Positions 17,693 to 26,599 of a DNA stretch of 64,000 bases are shown here, piece after piece. The notes beneath the pieces are model-generated. The model ran no database searches, was not told where the DNA came from, and was given only the letters and a program-made list of their open reading frames with translations. Each line of letters begins with the position of its first letter. The stretch's first letter is position 1. The stretch spans positions 868,001 to 932,000 of the forward strand of contig NZ_JAFCJK010000002.1 in the NCBI RefSeq assembly GCF_018131005.1. The letters are read 5' to 3'. Both the position numbers and the translations under genes were made by a program. The DNA is from Bradyrhizobium lablabi. Its GTDB lineage: Bacteria; Pseudomonadota; Alphaproteobacteria; Rhizobiales; Xanthobacteraceae.

Positions 17693-18732
17693 GCAAGCTC
17701 GTCGTTACCTCGATCGGTCCGGCGAGTTCGGTCCAGGACGGCGGCCGCCCGGGCTCGCAGCGATACGGCCTGACACCAAGCGGTGCGATGGACCGGCTGG
17801 CGCTCGCGGCCGCCAACACGCTGGTCGGCAACGAGCTGTTAGCGGCGGCCGTCGAGATCGGCCCGTTCAGTGCCGCCTTCACGGCACGCGGCAGCGCTGT
17901 ACGAGTCGCGCTCGCGGGCGCGCCGCGCAACGCCGACATTGGAGGGCGCGCGGTCGCCTTCGACACTTCGGCGACGCTGGCCGAAGGCGAAACTCTCAAT
18001 CTCGGCTTCGCCCGCGGCGGCTCGTTCAGCTATCTCGCGATCGAGGGCGGCATCGCGGGCGAGCCGATGTTCGGCAGCCTCGCGGTGAACGCCCGCGCGG
18101 GGCTCGGCAGCCCCTATCCTCGGCCGCTGCAAAGTGGCGACGAATTGAAGACACAGCCCGCGAGCGGAGCCGCCGAGCGGCGGATCGATCTGCCGGCGCC
18201 AGCCGACGCGCCGATCCGCATCGTGCTCGGCCCACAGGACGACGAATTCGCCGAGGAAGGCAAGAAGCTGTTCCTCGAGAGCGAGTGGAAGATTTCCGCC
18301 ACCAGCGACCGCATGGGCTACCGGCTCGAGGGCCCTGTCATCAAGCATCTCGATGGCCACAACATCGTCTCCGACGGCACGGTCAATGGCAGCATCCAGG
18401 TGCCCGGCAACGGTCAGCCGATCGTGCTGATGCCGGATCGCGGCACCAGCGGCGGGTATCCGAAGATCGCGACCGTGATCACGGCCGATTTCGGCCGCTT
18501 TGCGCAGATTTCCGCCGGCCGCCCGTTCCGTTTCAGGGCCGTGACCGTGACGGAGGCACAGGCGGAGGCGAGGAAATTCTGGGAGCTCTTGCGTTCCCTG
18601 CCCGACCGTCTCCGCGGCATCGAGGATTTCGGCCTCAACATCGAGGCACTCAGGGATGCTAACGTCGCAGGCCAGGCGGTCAGCGCCGTCGACGCCGCGA
18701 CGTGGCAGGTCGCCGTGCCGGCACCCGGCTAG
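17689..18732 (+). CDS. pxpC: 5-oxoprolinase subunit PxpC (KipA family, 347 aa)
   Basis: This is a biotin-dependent-carboxyltransferase-like KipA protein. It opens with the family block GPASSVQDGGRPGSQRYG and continues with TPSGAMDRLAL, YLAIEGGI, and DRMGYRLEGP. With PxpB it forms the ATP-using part of 5-oxoprolinase. It starts inside the pxpB stop codon and ends 30 nt before pxpA. The order B-C-A is a common arrangement of this operon. Confidence 0.92.
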   Translation: MSKLVVTSIGPASSVQDGGRPGSQRYGLTPSGAMDRLALAAANTLVGNELLAAAVEIGPFSAAFTARGSAVRVALAGAPRNADIGGRAVAFDTSATLAEGETLNLGFARGGSFSYLAIEGGIAGEPMFGSLAVNARAGLGSPYPRPLQSGDELKTQPASGAAERRIDLPAPADAPIRIVLGPQDDEFAEEGKKLFLESEWKISATSDRMGYRLEGPVIKHLDGHNIVSDGTVNGSIQVPGNGQPIVLMPDRGTSGGYPKIATVITADFGRFAQISAGRPFRFRAVTVTEAQAEARKFWELLRSLPDRLRGIEDFGLNIEALRDANVAGQAVSAVDAATWQVAVPAPG

Positions 18733-18762
18733 ATCAACATCAACAACGACGGACCGATCGTC

Positions 18763-19536
18763 ATGACCCCAACCATCGACCTCAATTGCGATCTCGGCGA
18801 GAGTTTCGGCCCGTGGGAAATGGGCAATGACGCTGCGATGATCGAGCTTGCGACATCGGTCAACGTCGCCTGCGGCTTCCATGCCGGCGATGCCGACATC
18901 ATGCGGCACACGGTCGAATTGGCGAAGGCTCGTGGCGTCAGCGTGGGCGCGCATCCCGGATATCGCGACCTGCATGGCTTTGGCCGCCGCGCGGTGCCCG
19001 GATTGAAATCGTCCGAGATCGAGAACCTCGTCGCCTACCAGATCGGCGCCTTGCAGGCGATCGCGACCGCGGCCGGCCACAAGGTCACCCATGTGAAGGC
19101 ACACGGCGCGCTCTCCAACGTCGCGTGCGAGGACGACATGACGGCGAAGGCAATCGCCGACGCGATCAAGGCGGTCGACCCGAGCCTGATCTTCGTCGTG
19201 CTCGCCAACTCAAAGCTGGTGCGCGCCGGCGAAGCCGCCAATCTGCGCATGGCGCACGAGGTGTTCGCCGATCGCGCCTATGAGGACGACGGCAATCTGG
19301 TCTCGCGCAAGAAGCCCGGCGCGGTGCTGCACGATCCCAAGGAGATTGCCGATCGCGTGGTGCGCATGGTGCAGGACGGCGCGGTGGTATCCGTGACCGG
19401 CAAGATCATCAAGATGCAGACTGACACGGTCTGCATTCACGGCGACACGCGCGGCGCGGTGGAGATTGCGCGCGGCGTGCGCCGGGCGCTCAAGGAAGCG
19501 GGGATCGCGGTCGCGCCGTTCAGGACGGCGCGTTGA
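18763..19536 (+). CDS. pxpA: 5-oxoprolinase subunit PxpA (LamB/YcsF family, 257 aa)
   Basis: The family signature is complete: [13 protein letters not shown] at the N-terminus, [12 protein letters not shown] near residue 45, [16 protein letters not shown] near residue 65, and the late CIHGDT block. It is the third component of pyroglutamate hydrolysis. It is co-directional with pxpB and pxpC, with a 30-nt gap, and followed by a strong hairpin terminator at 19566-19596. Confidence 0.93.
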   Translation: MTPTIDLNCDLGESFGPWEMGNDAAMIELATSVNVACGFHAGDADIMRHTVELAKARGVSVGAHPGYRDLHGFGRRAVPGLKSSEIENLVAYQIGALQAIATAAGHKVTHVKAHGALSNVACEDDMTAKAIADAIKAVDPSLIFVVLANSKLVRAGEAANLRMAHEVFADRAYEDDGNLVSRKKPGAVLHDPKEIADRVVRMVQDGAVVSVTGKIIKMQTDTVCIHGDTRGAVEIARGVRRALKEAGIAVAPFRTAR

Positions 19537-19565
19537 TTTCGACGAAGTCCTGCTTCTCGCAAAAA

Positions 19566-19596
19566 AGCCGCCGCCTGGGGCATCAGGCGGCGTTTT
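19566..19596. terminator. Intrinsic terminator after pxpA
   Basis: A 9-bp perfect stem (19569-19577 with 19584-19592) with a 6-nt loop is followed by TTTT and preceded by AAAAAA. It also lies at the 3' side of the small convergent minus-strand gene at 19607-19759. Confidence 0.8.
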
Positions 19597-19606
19597 CTTG
19601 AAGATG

Positions 19607-19759
19607 TCAGAACGGATGAACCGAGAAGGTACCGAACACGATGGCTGCAATCATCGCGAATGCGCAGTAGAGCGCTGCGGTATGAAATCCCGCGCCCGCC
19701 TTCCGGGAGACGGATCGCGCGTAAAGGTGCAGCCGGGCTTCCGCCGATAGTTCGCGCAT
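19607..19759 (-). CDS. Small single-pass membrane protein (50 aa)
   Basis: This short ORF starts with ATG at 19759, with a textbook GGAG 7 nt upstream. It encodes a basic N-terminal half (RELSAEARLHLYARSVSRK) and one hydrophobic segment (about residues 27-45, TAALYCAFAMIAAIVFG). The good start site, convergent terminator and coherent topology support a real gene. I do not recognise a family. It would sit in the inner membrane with the basic part inside. Confidence 0.55.
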   Translation of the reverse strand: MRELSAEARLHLYARSVSRKAGAGFHTAALYCAFAMIAAIVFGTFSVHPF

Positions 19760-19992
19760 TCTCGATCTCCAACGCTTCATCGCCCGCAAATGAAATATCG
19801 TTCGCGCCTGGATTCAAGCGGGCCGCAAAAATAGTGATATGGCCCCCTCCGCGGAGTCAATTTTGAGTGAGAAATTCTTGATCACGGGGGAGATCGGGAA
19901 TTTTATTCGTTCGAATTCGAAACATCCGGAACCTCGATCAGGCCCGGTTCTGACTGATCACGGCGCACGCCCATTACCTCAGACGTAGCAGA

Positions 19993-20766
19993 TCACGCGC
20001 GTTTGATGCTTGCTGTGTCCTCAACGAGCGCGTCCACGCTTCGCAGGAAGCATTCCACCGGCCGCAAGCCGTCAATTGTTGGCATTCCCTCGCGGGCCCG
20101 GACGTGTGAGCACCAGGGATATGGCAGCTCGTCAAGCCACTGCATGATCGGCCCCGCGGTCTCGACTGGCAGGACACACATTATCTCGATGTCGATCACG
20201 AGCTTCTTCACGCGACCATCGTCGGCGTGATCGAATTGCCAACCATAATGCCCGCAGCCAACGCGAACTGCTCCGCCCTGTCTGGACGACATCCCAACCA
20301 GCCAGTCGCAATGGAAATGGGGAAGATGATCCGAGCTGGGCCGCGACAGGCCGAACGTGCGAATGTCGCTGAACTGCTCTCCGAAATCAGTGACCAGCAC
20401 CCGAGTGATCTGCTCCAATCCCCTTGCAGAACGTGGAAAGGAAATAGCGTCAGTCTTCGCCACTATTTCAAGTTCGCAGTCCTCAGCGAAGGCGTGCTTC
20501 ATCAGTTGCGGGCGGTTGCCGTCCTTTGCCAGGATATAGGTGCTGATCGCAGCGGCAGCATTGATGACAGTGAACCGGCTCATTCGATCGCAGTCGTGCC
20601 CGATCTCCAGGCCGTACCTGCGTCCTTCTGCAATGCCCTCGGCGATGGCTCTTGCGACAATCTCGGCGTCGGCGGGCGAGAGGTGGCCGAGCGGCTTCCA
20701 CGAGCGCGCGATTTGGCGCGCGCGTGCGATATCCCTTTCGAGAATCGGAGGCGGCTTGATCGGCAT
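19993..20766 (-). CDS. SnoaL/NTF2-like protein with an added N-terminal helical region (257 aa)
   Basis: Residues about 65-215 look like a SnoaL-type cone fold: YILAKDGNRPQLMKHAFAEDCELEI, a central ARGLEQITRVLV, HFHCDWLVGM, GWQFDHADDGRVKKLVIDI. About 60 helical residues with LSPADAEIVARAIAEGIAEGRRYG precede it. SnoaL-like proteins are cyclases, isomerases or hydrolases, and no specific role is indicated. The ATG at 20766 has GGAG at good spacing. Downstream (19860-19990) there is a perfect 12-bp palindrome at 19910-19921. Confidence 0.65.
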   Translation of the reverse strand: MPIKPPPILERDIARARQIARSWKPLGHLSPADAEIVARAIAEGIAEGRRYGLEIGHDCDRMSRFTVINAAAAISTYILAKDGNRPQLMKHAFAEDCELEIVAKTDAISFPRSARGLEQITRVLVTDFGEQFSDIRTFGLSRPSSDHLPHFHCDWLVGMSSRQGGAVRVGCGHYGWQFDHADDGRVKKLVIDIEIMCVLPVETAGPIMQWLDELPYPWCSHVRAREGMPTIDGLRPVECFLRSVDALVEDTASIKRA

Positions 20767-20929
20767 GCCCAACTCCACAACCGAAATGCGAGCAGGCTAC
20801 AGCAGGACACGATGTTCAGCTATGCGTTCTGACGACGAAATTCTTCGTTGTGCATCGCGCAAACCGCATGCTTCGGACAATTTGCCGAGATCGGCCCGAC
20901 GTCTGGTTAGGCTGCAGATCGAGCACGAC

Positions 20930-22522
20930 CTAGTACACGTCCTGCTGGAACCGGCCTTTCTTCTTCAGGTCGGCAACGAAGCTGATCGCCTCGTCCGTGG
21001 TGCGCGCCCCGAACTGGGCAACGATATCCACAAGCGCCCGCTCGACATCCTTCGCCATCCGCTTGGCGTCACCGCAGATGTAAACATTCGCGCCTTCGGC
21101 GAGCCAGGTCCACAGTTCGCGGCCGACCTCCCGCATGCGGTCCTGCACATAGAATTTCTTGTCGCCGTCGCGTGACCAAGCGAGCGACAGGCGCGTCAGC
21201 AGGCCGGCGGTCTTCATGGCGTTAAGCTCGCCCGCATAGAAGAAATCGCAATCGCTGCGCTGATGGCCGAAGAACAGCCAGTTCTTGCCGGGCGCGCCGG
21301 TCGCCCGGCGATCGAGCAGGAAGGCGCGGAACGGCGCAATGCCGGTGCCCGGCCCGATCATGATGATCGGCGTCTTCGGATCCTGCGGCAACCCAAAGCC
21401 GTGGGCCTTCTGCACGTAGACCCTGACCTCATCGCCAGGATTGATGCGCTCGGCGAGGAATGTCGAGGCAAGCCCCAGCCGCTTGCGCTTGTTGATGACA
21501 TAGCGGACGCAATCGACCGTCAGTGACAATTTCCCGGGCGTCGCGTTGTGCGAGGATGAGATCGAGTAGAGCCGCGGCTGCAGCGGCTCCAGCGCTTCGA
21601 CGAAGGCTTCCGGGTGGGGCCGCACGGTGGGGAATTTCTGCAACGCGGCCATCACATCGAGCGTCGCGGCGTCGCCGTCGGGGTCTTCGCCCTGCGCCAG
21701 CGCGCGCGCCCTCTCGCGCTGGGCACCGCCGGTCAGATAGGACACCAGCTCGAACAGCGAATCCGGCGCCGGCGACAGCGAGACGTCATCCCGCAGCACC
21801 TCGCGCAAGCTCTTGCCGCGCACTTCGGTGGTGTGCGAGGCGCCGAGCATGGCGATGATCTGATCCACCAGACCAAGGTCGTTGCGCGCGAAGATGCCGA
21901 AGGAATCGCCGACCACATAGTCGAGCCCACTGACGGCCAGGTCGAACTCGATGTGCCAGGTCTCCTTCTCGGAGCCGGCCTTGTTGAGCAGCTGTCGCGA
22001 CAGGAATTTTGCCGCAACGGGATTGTCGCGCGAACGTCCGGCCTCACCGAGCGGCACCGCGGCGGCGGGTTCAGCGGCTGCGGGCGCCGAACCCTGTACC
22101 TTGTCGAGTTCCTCGTAGAGCGACTTCAGCATCCGCGCGGTTTCCTTGCCGCCGGGAACGCAGAGATTGAGCCGCGCCTCGCTCTTGCTGACGATCGCCT
22201 CCGAATAGTCGTGACAATTGTAGCCGCACTGGCCGCAGTCTTGCTGGGCCATCGCCGCCATCATGCGCCGGCGCAGCGGCCGCCCTTCCGCGAGCTTCAT
22301 GCGCTCGGCGATCGGCATGGTCTGGTCGTGCCATGGCGCCTCGCCATCATCGCCGTCTCCGGCGCCCTGCATGATCCCGGCGCCCTGCTCGGCTGACAAC
22401 GGTGTCGAACCATCCGACAGCAGGCCGGCGAAGAAGCCGTTGAGCCAGGACCGCTGCGCTTCCGAGAACGGCGCGCTGGCGGGAATGATATCGATTTTCG
22501 GCGGTGGCGTGATCTGGTTCAT
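20930..22522 (-). CDS. Flavoprotein reductase subunit (CysJ/FNR-like) with an Fe-S motif, partner of NirA (530 aa)
   Basis: The N-terminal third has no flavodoxin domain. It carries a four-Cys Fe-S motif instead (Cys96, Cys99, Cys103 and Cys121; DCGQCGYNCHDY...LCVPGG), as in the small PF04060-type cluster domains. The rest is a CysJ-like FAD/NADPH reductase: RLYSISSSHN for FAD, IGPGTGIAPFRAFL for NADPH, and the typical DVY ending. It starts inside the nirA stop codon (4-nt overlap), so it is very likely the dedicated electron supplier for the siroheme reductase upstream. It is usually labelled a sulfite reductase flavoprotein; context suggests nitrite. Confidence 0.87.
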   Translation of the reverse strand: MNQITPPPKIDIIPASAPFSEAQRSWLNGFFAGLLSDGSTPLSAEQGAGIMQGAGDGDDGEAPWHDQTMPIAERMKLAEGRPLRRRMMAAMAQQDCGQCGYNCHDYSEAIVSKSEARLNLCVPGGKETARMLKSLYEELDKVQGSAPAAAEPAAAVPLGEAGRSRDNPVAAKFLSRQLLNKAGSEKETWHIEFDLAVSGLDYVVGDSFGIFARNDLGLVDQIIAMLGASHTTEVRGKSLREVLRDDVSLSPAPDSLFELVSYLTGGAQRERARALAQGEDPDGDAATLDVMAALQKFPTVRPHPEAFVEALEPLQPRLYSISSSHNATPGKLSLTVDCVRYVINKRKRLGLASTFLAERINPGDEVRVYVQKAHGFGLPQDPKTPIIMIGPGTGIAPFRAFLLDRRATGAPGKNWLFFGHQRSDCDFFYAGELNAMKTAGLLTRLSLAWSRDGDKKFYVQDRMREVGRELWTWLAEGANVYICGDAKRMAKDVERALVDIVAQFGARTTDEAISFVADLKKKGRFQQDVY

Positions 22523-24303
22523 GCGGAGACCTCGGCGTCGGCGAGCTTGCGCAGCGTCTGGCCATCGTGGCGGCGCGCAAAGCTCAGGAAGGTTTCGTCT
22601 GACGATGCGCGATGGGCGAGATAGGCTTTCAGCAGGCGCTCGACCGCCCGCGGCGTGTCCTCGGCCTTGAGGTCGCGGAACACCTCCTGCCCGATCACGG
22701 CATCGGGGCCGAAGCCGCCGCCGGCGAACAAGTGGTAGCCCTCGGCGGTATCGCCCTCTTCGTTGATGGGCACGCGCGCGCCGATCAGTCCGATGTCGCT
22801 GATGTAATGCTGCGCACAGGAGTGGTGGCAGCCGGTCAGATGAATATTGACCGGGCCGTCCATCGCAACGCGCGGCTCGCACCAGTCGCCGATCTCGGCG
22901 GCATGGCGCTTGGTGTTCGAAGCAGCGAAGCGACAGCCGGCGTTGCCGGTGCACGCGATCAGGCCGGCGCGGATCTGCGAGACGGCGACCGCAAGGTCGA
23001 TCTGCCTGATCGCGGCGACCGCAAGCTCGACATTCGCGTCCGGCACGCCCGATATCAGCAAGTTCTGCCAGACTGTCAGGCGGAGTTCGCCATCGCCGAG
23101 ATCGCGCGCGATCTTGGCGAGCCCTCGCATTTGCTCGCAGGTCATCTTGCCGAGCGGCAGCGCGACTCCGATCCAGTTCAGCCCCGCCTGCTTCTGCGGG
23201 TGGACGCCGACATGCGCCATCCGGTCGAATTGAGGCCGCGGCGCAAGCGCCTCTGGCGGCACGCGGGTGAAGGGCTGGCCGAAGCGTTGCTCGACGAGTG
23301 CGAGGAATTTCTCGTCACCCATGCCGTCGAGCACATATTTCAGCCGCGCCTTGTTGCGGTTGGTGCGGTCGCCGAGCTCGATGAAGACGCGCACGATGGC
23401 GTCGGCGACCCCGGTTGCATCGGACGGCTTGACGACGATGTCGGAATATCTCGCGAAATCCCTATGCCCGGTGATGCCGCCGATGCCTAGGCGGAACCAG
23501 ACGCCGGGATCGACGCCATAGCCCGCCTTCACCTCCACCGCGGTGAAGGCGATGTCGTTGGTCTCCTCGAGCACGGCGATCGAGCCTGCGCCGTCGAAGG
23601 CAACGTTGAACTTGCGCGGCAAGCCATAGAGCGAGCGATCGTTCAGGATGTGGTAGTGCCACTCCCGCGCATAGGGCCTCGTGTCGAGCAGCTCCCGCGG
23701 ATCGATGCCCGCGGTCGGCGTGCCCGTGACGTTGCGAATGTTGTCGGCTCCCGACCCGCGCGAGCACAGGCCGAGGTCCTGGATGCCCTCGAGCATCGCC
23801 ACGGTGTTCTTCGGCGGGATCTCGCGGAGCTGGAGGTTGGCGCGCGTGGTGACGTGGCAGAACGGCCCGCAGAGTTGTTCGGCGAGATCGGCAAGTCCTG
23901 CGAACTGCCAATGCTTCAGGATCCCGTTCGGGATGCGCAGCCGGCACATGTAGGAGTCCTGTGCGGGCGCGACATGGAACAGGCCGAAATAGCGCCAGCG
24001 GAAATTGTCCGCGGGGGACGGCGGCGTGTTGTCGAGCGCCTGCTGCTTCAGCCGCGGATAGGCGTCGAAGGGATGCTCGTCGCGCTTGAACCTTTCCTGG
24101 TCGGCGAGTTTCCTGCCCGACGCGGTGACCTTGTCCTGCGCCTTGATATGCGCGGCATCCGGCCCCATCGGTTCGACGCTGGTCTTGCTCGCGGCGCCGC
24201 CAAGGCCGCGGCCGACACGGCTGATTTGCAGTCCGGTGGTGAAGCCTTCGAGGTAACGCTTCTGCTCGTCGGTAAAGTCGAGTGAGAGCGGTTCGATTTT
24301 CAT
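22519..24303 (-). CDS. nirA: Ferredoxin-type assimilatory nitrite reductase NirA (siroheme, 594 aa)
   Basis: The protein has the twofold nitrite/sulfite reductase repeat. The Cys ligands of the coupled [4Fe-4S]-siroheme centre are visible as CTGNAGC (C-x5-C) and GCHHSC (C-x3-C, in TGCHHSCAQ), about residues 450-505. It reduces nitrite to ammonium in the cytoplasm. Regulators NasS and NasT are encoded just upstream, and the reductase partner overlaps downstream. The start at 24303 matches the family N-terminus (MKIEPLSLDF), with a rather distant GGAG. An in-frame ATG at 24345 is an alternative. A sulfite reductase role cannot be fully excluded, but the Nas context argues for nitrite. Confidence 0.88.
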   Translation of the reverse strand: MKIEPLSLDFTDEQKRYLEGFTTGLQISRVGRGLGGAASKTSVEPMGPDAAHIKAQDKVTASGRKLADQERFKRDEHPFDAYPRLKQQALDNTPPSPADNFRWRYFGLFHVAPAQDSYMCRLRIPNGILKHWQFAGLADLAEQLCGPFCHVTTRANLQLREIPPKNTVAMLEGIQDLGLCSRGSGADNIRNVTGTPTAGIDPRELLDTRPYAREWHYHILNDRSLYGLPRKFNVAFDGAGSIAVLEETNDIAFTAVEVKAGYGVDPGVWFRLGIGGITGHRDFARYSDIVVKPSDATGVADAIVRVFIELGDRTNRNKARLKYVLDGMGDEKFLALVEQRFGQPFTRVPPEALAPRPQFDRMAHVGVHPQKQAGLNWIGVALPLGKMTCEQMRGLAKIARDLGDGELRLTVWQNLLISGVPDANVELAVAAIRQIDLAVAVSQIRAGLIACTGNAGCRFAASNTKRHAAEIGDWCEPRVAMDGPVNIHLTGCHHSCAQHYISDIGLIGARVPINEEGDTAEGYHLFAGGGFGPDAVIGQEVFRDLKAEDTPRAVERLLKAYLAHRASSDETFLSFARRHDGQTLRKLADAEVSA

Positions 24304-24647
24304 GGTCGCGACGAAGCTCCTGCGGCCACCCTTGGGTGGATTCAACGAAACGGGGGATGGCCATTAGGACCGGCGCGGCGTCAGCGCCCACGCGATCACA
24401 CACGGCTCGGACAGCCTCGTTGCTGCGGAAATCCATCTTGGACATGAGCCGGCCGCCAACGCCGACGGCCGACTGCACCGCAACATTCAAGTCGCGTGCC
24501 ATTTCGAGCCGCTGAGAATATCTTTTTGTTTCAGTTAGTTGGGAGGCTACGGAGGAACCGGTTGCCCTACGATCGCTGCTGATTCCTATGCATCCTGCCC
24601 AGACAATGGGCGGATGAACCAATTGCCCAAGAGAAGGTCACCGGCCC
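24304..24647 (-). promoter_or_regulatory. Leader region of nirA: candidate NasT target and promoter
   Basis: This stretch of 344 nt between nasS and nirA shows no convincing gene. A transcript starting near 24474 would have a leader of about 170 nt. It could form several short stems, for example GGCCG/CGGCC near 24465, GGCT/AGCC near 24410, and CCACC/GGTGG at 24328-24341 close to the start codon. NasT proteins act by RNA antitermination at such leaders. I could not identify a clear pair of hexaloop hairpins followed by a U-tract, so the exact target is open. Confidence 0.4.
24485..24502 (-). promoter_or_regulatory. Sigma-54-like -24/-12 element upstream of nirA
   Basis: On the minus strand the sequence reads TGGCACG-CGAC-TTGAA. 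It matches the RpoN consensus TGGCACG-N4-TTGCW at every fixed position except the C of the -12 GC, which is A. It is on the correct strand about 180 nt before the nirA start. Nitrogen-assimilation genes in this group are commonly NtrC/RpoN dependent. Confidence 0.45.
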
Positions 24648-25805
24648 TCAGGGCTTCCAGCGTCCGATCTCGAATGCCGCCAGATGGGCCGAAACGTCTT
24701 CGGGATCGAACGGCGGGCCGGCGAAGGCGCCGATGGCGTTCGGAGCGCTCGCCGGGCGTCCCGATGCGGCGTCAAAGAGTTCGGGCCTGAACACGGCCAT
24801 CGCCGCCCGTAGCGCCTCCGGCTTGAACGGCGTCTGGCCCCAGCGGACCATCTGCGCATAGAGCCAGGCGGCCTGCGCCGGGTCGGGACGGCCTGCGGCC
24901 TCGCGCCCGAGCAGGAGGTAGCGATTGCTCTCGCGCATGGTACCGTCGGGAGAGACTTTCAGCCGGCCGTCGAGCGTGCGCTGGATGACGCTGGCGTCGA
25001 CGCCGATCCGCGCCGGCTGGGCAAGGATCTGCGCCACCTCCGTCCTGTTCTCCGGCTGCTCGATGAACTCCGAGGCGCGCAAATGCGCACGCACCAGTGC
25101 AGTCACCAAATCCGGATGCTTCTCCGACCAGTCCTGGCGAAGCGCCAGCACCTTCTCGACGGCGTTGTGCAGGATGTCGGCTACGAAATGCAGGATGTGG
25201 CCGATGCCGAGATCGACCGCGATCGAATTCCAGGGCGCGCCGACGCAGAACGCGTCGACATGACCGTTGGCAAGGCTGTCCACCATGTAGGGCGGCGGCA
25301 GCACCACGAGTTGCACATCCTCGTCGGGATCGACGCCGCCGGCCGCCATCCAGAACCGCAACTGGTAATTGTGGGTCGAGAACGGGAAGGTCATGCCGAA
25401 GGTCAGCGGCTGCGCCCCGCTCTTCCGTCGCTTCGCGACGACCCGGGCGAGCGCGCGTGCGGTCGCCATCGGGTCGAGGCGGTCGCCGTCGATCGCCTCC
25501 ATCAGCGCCGCATGGAGCGACGGCGACACCGTGATGGCGTTGCCGTTGAGTCCGAGATTGAAGGGAGCCGCGATCGGCACCTTGACATGGCCAAGCCCCA
25601 GGCTGGAGGCGATCGCGACCGGCGCAAGCAGGTGGGCGGCGTCGAACAGCCCGATATTGAGCTTGTCGCGCACGTTCGACCACGATACCTCGCGCACCAG
25701 CGTGACGTCGAGCCCTTCGGCGCCGGCAAAGCCCTTGTCGACCGCGACGATCAGCGCCGCGGCGTCGACGAGCGGAATGAAACCGATGCACAATGGTGCG
25801 GTCAT
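24648..25805 (-). CDS. nasS: NasS-type cytoplasmic nitrate/nitrite sensor (385 aa)
   Basis: The protein belongs to the NrtA/CmpA/NasS family of nitrate-binding proteins: IGFIPLVDAAALIVAVDKGF near the start, FGMTFPFSTHNYQLRFWMAAGG in the middle, AFCVGAPWNSIAVD, and the late RWGQTPFKPEAL. It has no signal peptide and starts MTAPLCIG, which fits a soluble sensor rather than a transporter part. NasS holds NasT inactive until nitrate or nitrite binds. Its start codon overlaps the nasT stop by 4 nt, and nirA, the presumed target, is next on the same strand. Confidence 0.88.
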   Translation of the reverse strand: MTAPLCIGFIPLVDAAALIVAVDKGFAGAEGLDVTLVREVSWSNVRDKLNIGLFDAAHLLAPVAIASSLGLGHVKVPIAAPFNLGLNGNAITVSPSLHAALMEAIDGDRLDPMATARALARVVAKRRKSGAQPLTFGMTFPFSTHNYQLRFWMAAGGVDPDEDVQLVVLPPPYMVDSLANGHVDAFCVGAPWNSIAVDLGIGHILHFVADILHNAVEKVLALRQDWSEKHPDLVTALVRAHLRASEFIEQPENRTEVAQILAQPARIGVDASVIQRTLDGRLKVSPDGTMRESNRYLLLGREAAGRPDPAQAAWLYAQMVRWGQTPFKPEALRAAMAVFRPELFDAASGRPASAPNAIGAFAGPPFDPEDVSAHLAAFEIGRWKP

Positions 25806-26392
25806 TTGAGCAGCTCCGACGCCGTCAGGATCGATTGCGCTATCTCGCCGATCTTCTTTTTCTCGCGCATCGCGGTCGAGCGCATCAGCACGTAGGCTTC
25901 TTCCTCGGTCAGCCCCTTTACTTTCATCAAAATGCCCTTGGCGCGGTCGATCACCTTGCGCTCCTCCAACGCATGCTTGGTGCGATCGAGTTCATCCTGC
26001 AGCTTTGCAAAGGCGTTGAAGCGGGAGACGCAGAGGTCGAGGATCGGCTTGATCCGCTCCTTCTTCAGCCCGTCCACGATGTAGGCCGACACGCCAGCCT
26101 CGACCGAGGCCTGGATCGATGCGGCGTCGCTCTGATCGACGAACATCGCGATCGGTCGGCGCACGGCACGGCTGACCTGGAACATTTGTTCCAGCACGTC
26201 GCGGCTCGGGTTCTCAAGGTCGATGACGATGATATCGGGGTCGAGCGCGTAGATCCGCGCGAGCAGGCTCTGCATCTCGCTGATATGGACGACGCCCGTG
26301 TAGCCGGCCTCCCGCAAGCCCTCCTCGAGGATGGCCGCGCGGATTGGGCTCTCGTCGACAATGACGATCTTGGGAGACGACTCAGCGCTCAT
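25802..26392 (-). CDS. nasT: NasT-type ANTAR antitermination regulator (196 aa)
   Basis: The N-terminal 120 residues are receiver-like (IVIVDESPIRAAILEEGL, DIIVIDLENPSRD). They are followed by a coiled connection and an ANTAR RNA-binding domain in the last 60 residues (ERKVIDRAKGILMKVKGLTEEEAYVLMRSTA). NasT-type proteins bind paired hairpins in nas/nir leaders and prevent early termination when released from NasS. The ATG at 26392 has AGAGG 5 nt upstream. It is translationally coupled to nasS. A family-1 repeat lies between it and rimO. Confidence 0.9.
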   Translation of the reverse strand: MSAESSPKIVIVDESPIRAAILEEGLREAGYTGVVHISEMQSLLARIYALDPDIIVIDLENPSRDVLEQMFQVSRAVRRPIAMFVDQSDAASIQASVEAGVSAYIVDGLKKERIKPILDLCVSRFNAFAKLQDELDRTKHALEERKVIDRAKGILMKVKGLTEEEAYVLMRSTAMREKKKIGEIAQSILTASELLK

Positions 26393-26400
26393 CGACCTCT

Positions 26401-26497
26401 GAGCATGATGCGACGCATTATGCTCTCTCATCCTGTTGTTTGGGCGTTTTCCTCACGCGAACCGGTACCCACTTCGCTCAAAAACGCTCTCGCAAAA
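26401..26497 (-). repeat. Dispersed repeat, family 1 related (copy D, inverted)
   Basis: Read on the minus strand it contains GAGCGAAGTGGGTACCGGTTCGCGTGAGGAAAACGC and ends in GCATCATGCTC. It occupies the spacer between the divergent nasT and rimO genes, so their promoters must lie within or beside it. Confidence 0.5.
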
Positions 26498-26599
26498 CCC
26501 GGCAGGGCGAATCCATAACACGCAAAGTGCCCCGGCAAAGGGTTGTAATTCTCGGCAATTGGGACTAGCTCCTGCCCATTCATCAGGCAGATCAGAGAT

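Noticed and set aside
22523..22954. In-frame N-terminal extension of the Fe-S flavoprotein
   Set aside because: It is an Arg-rich shadow of nirA. The ATG overlapping the nirA stop is the natural start.
24304..24502. Minus-strand ORF in the nirA leader starting MARDLNVAVQ
   Set aside because: Its start codon lies inside the sigma-54-like element, it has no ribosome-binding site, and the frame simply runs on as a nirA shadow. A leader peptide cannot be fully excluded.
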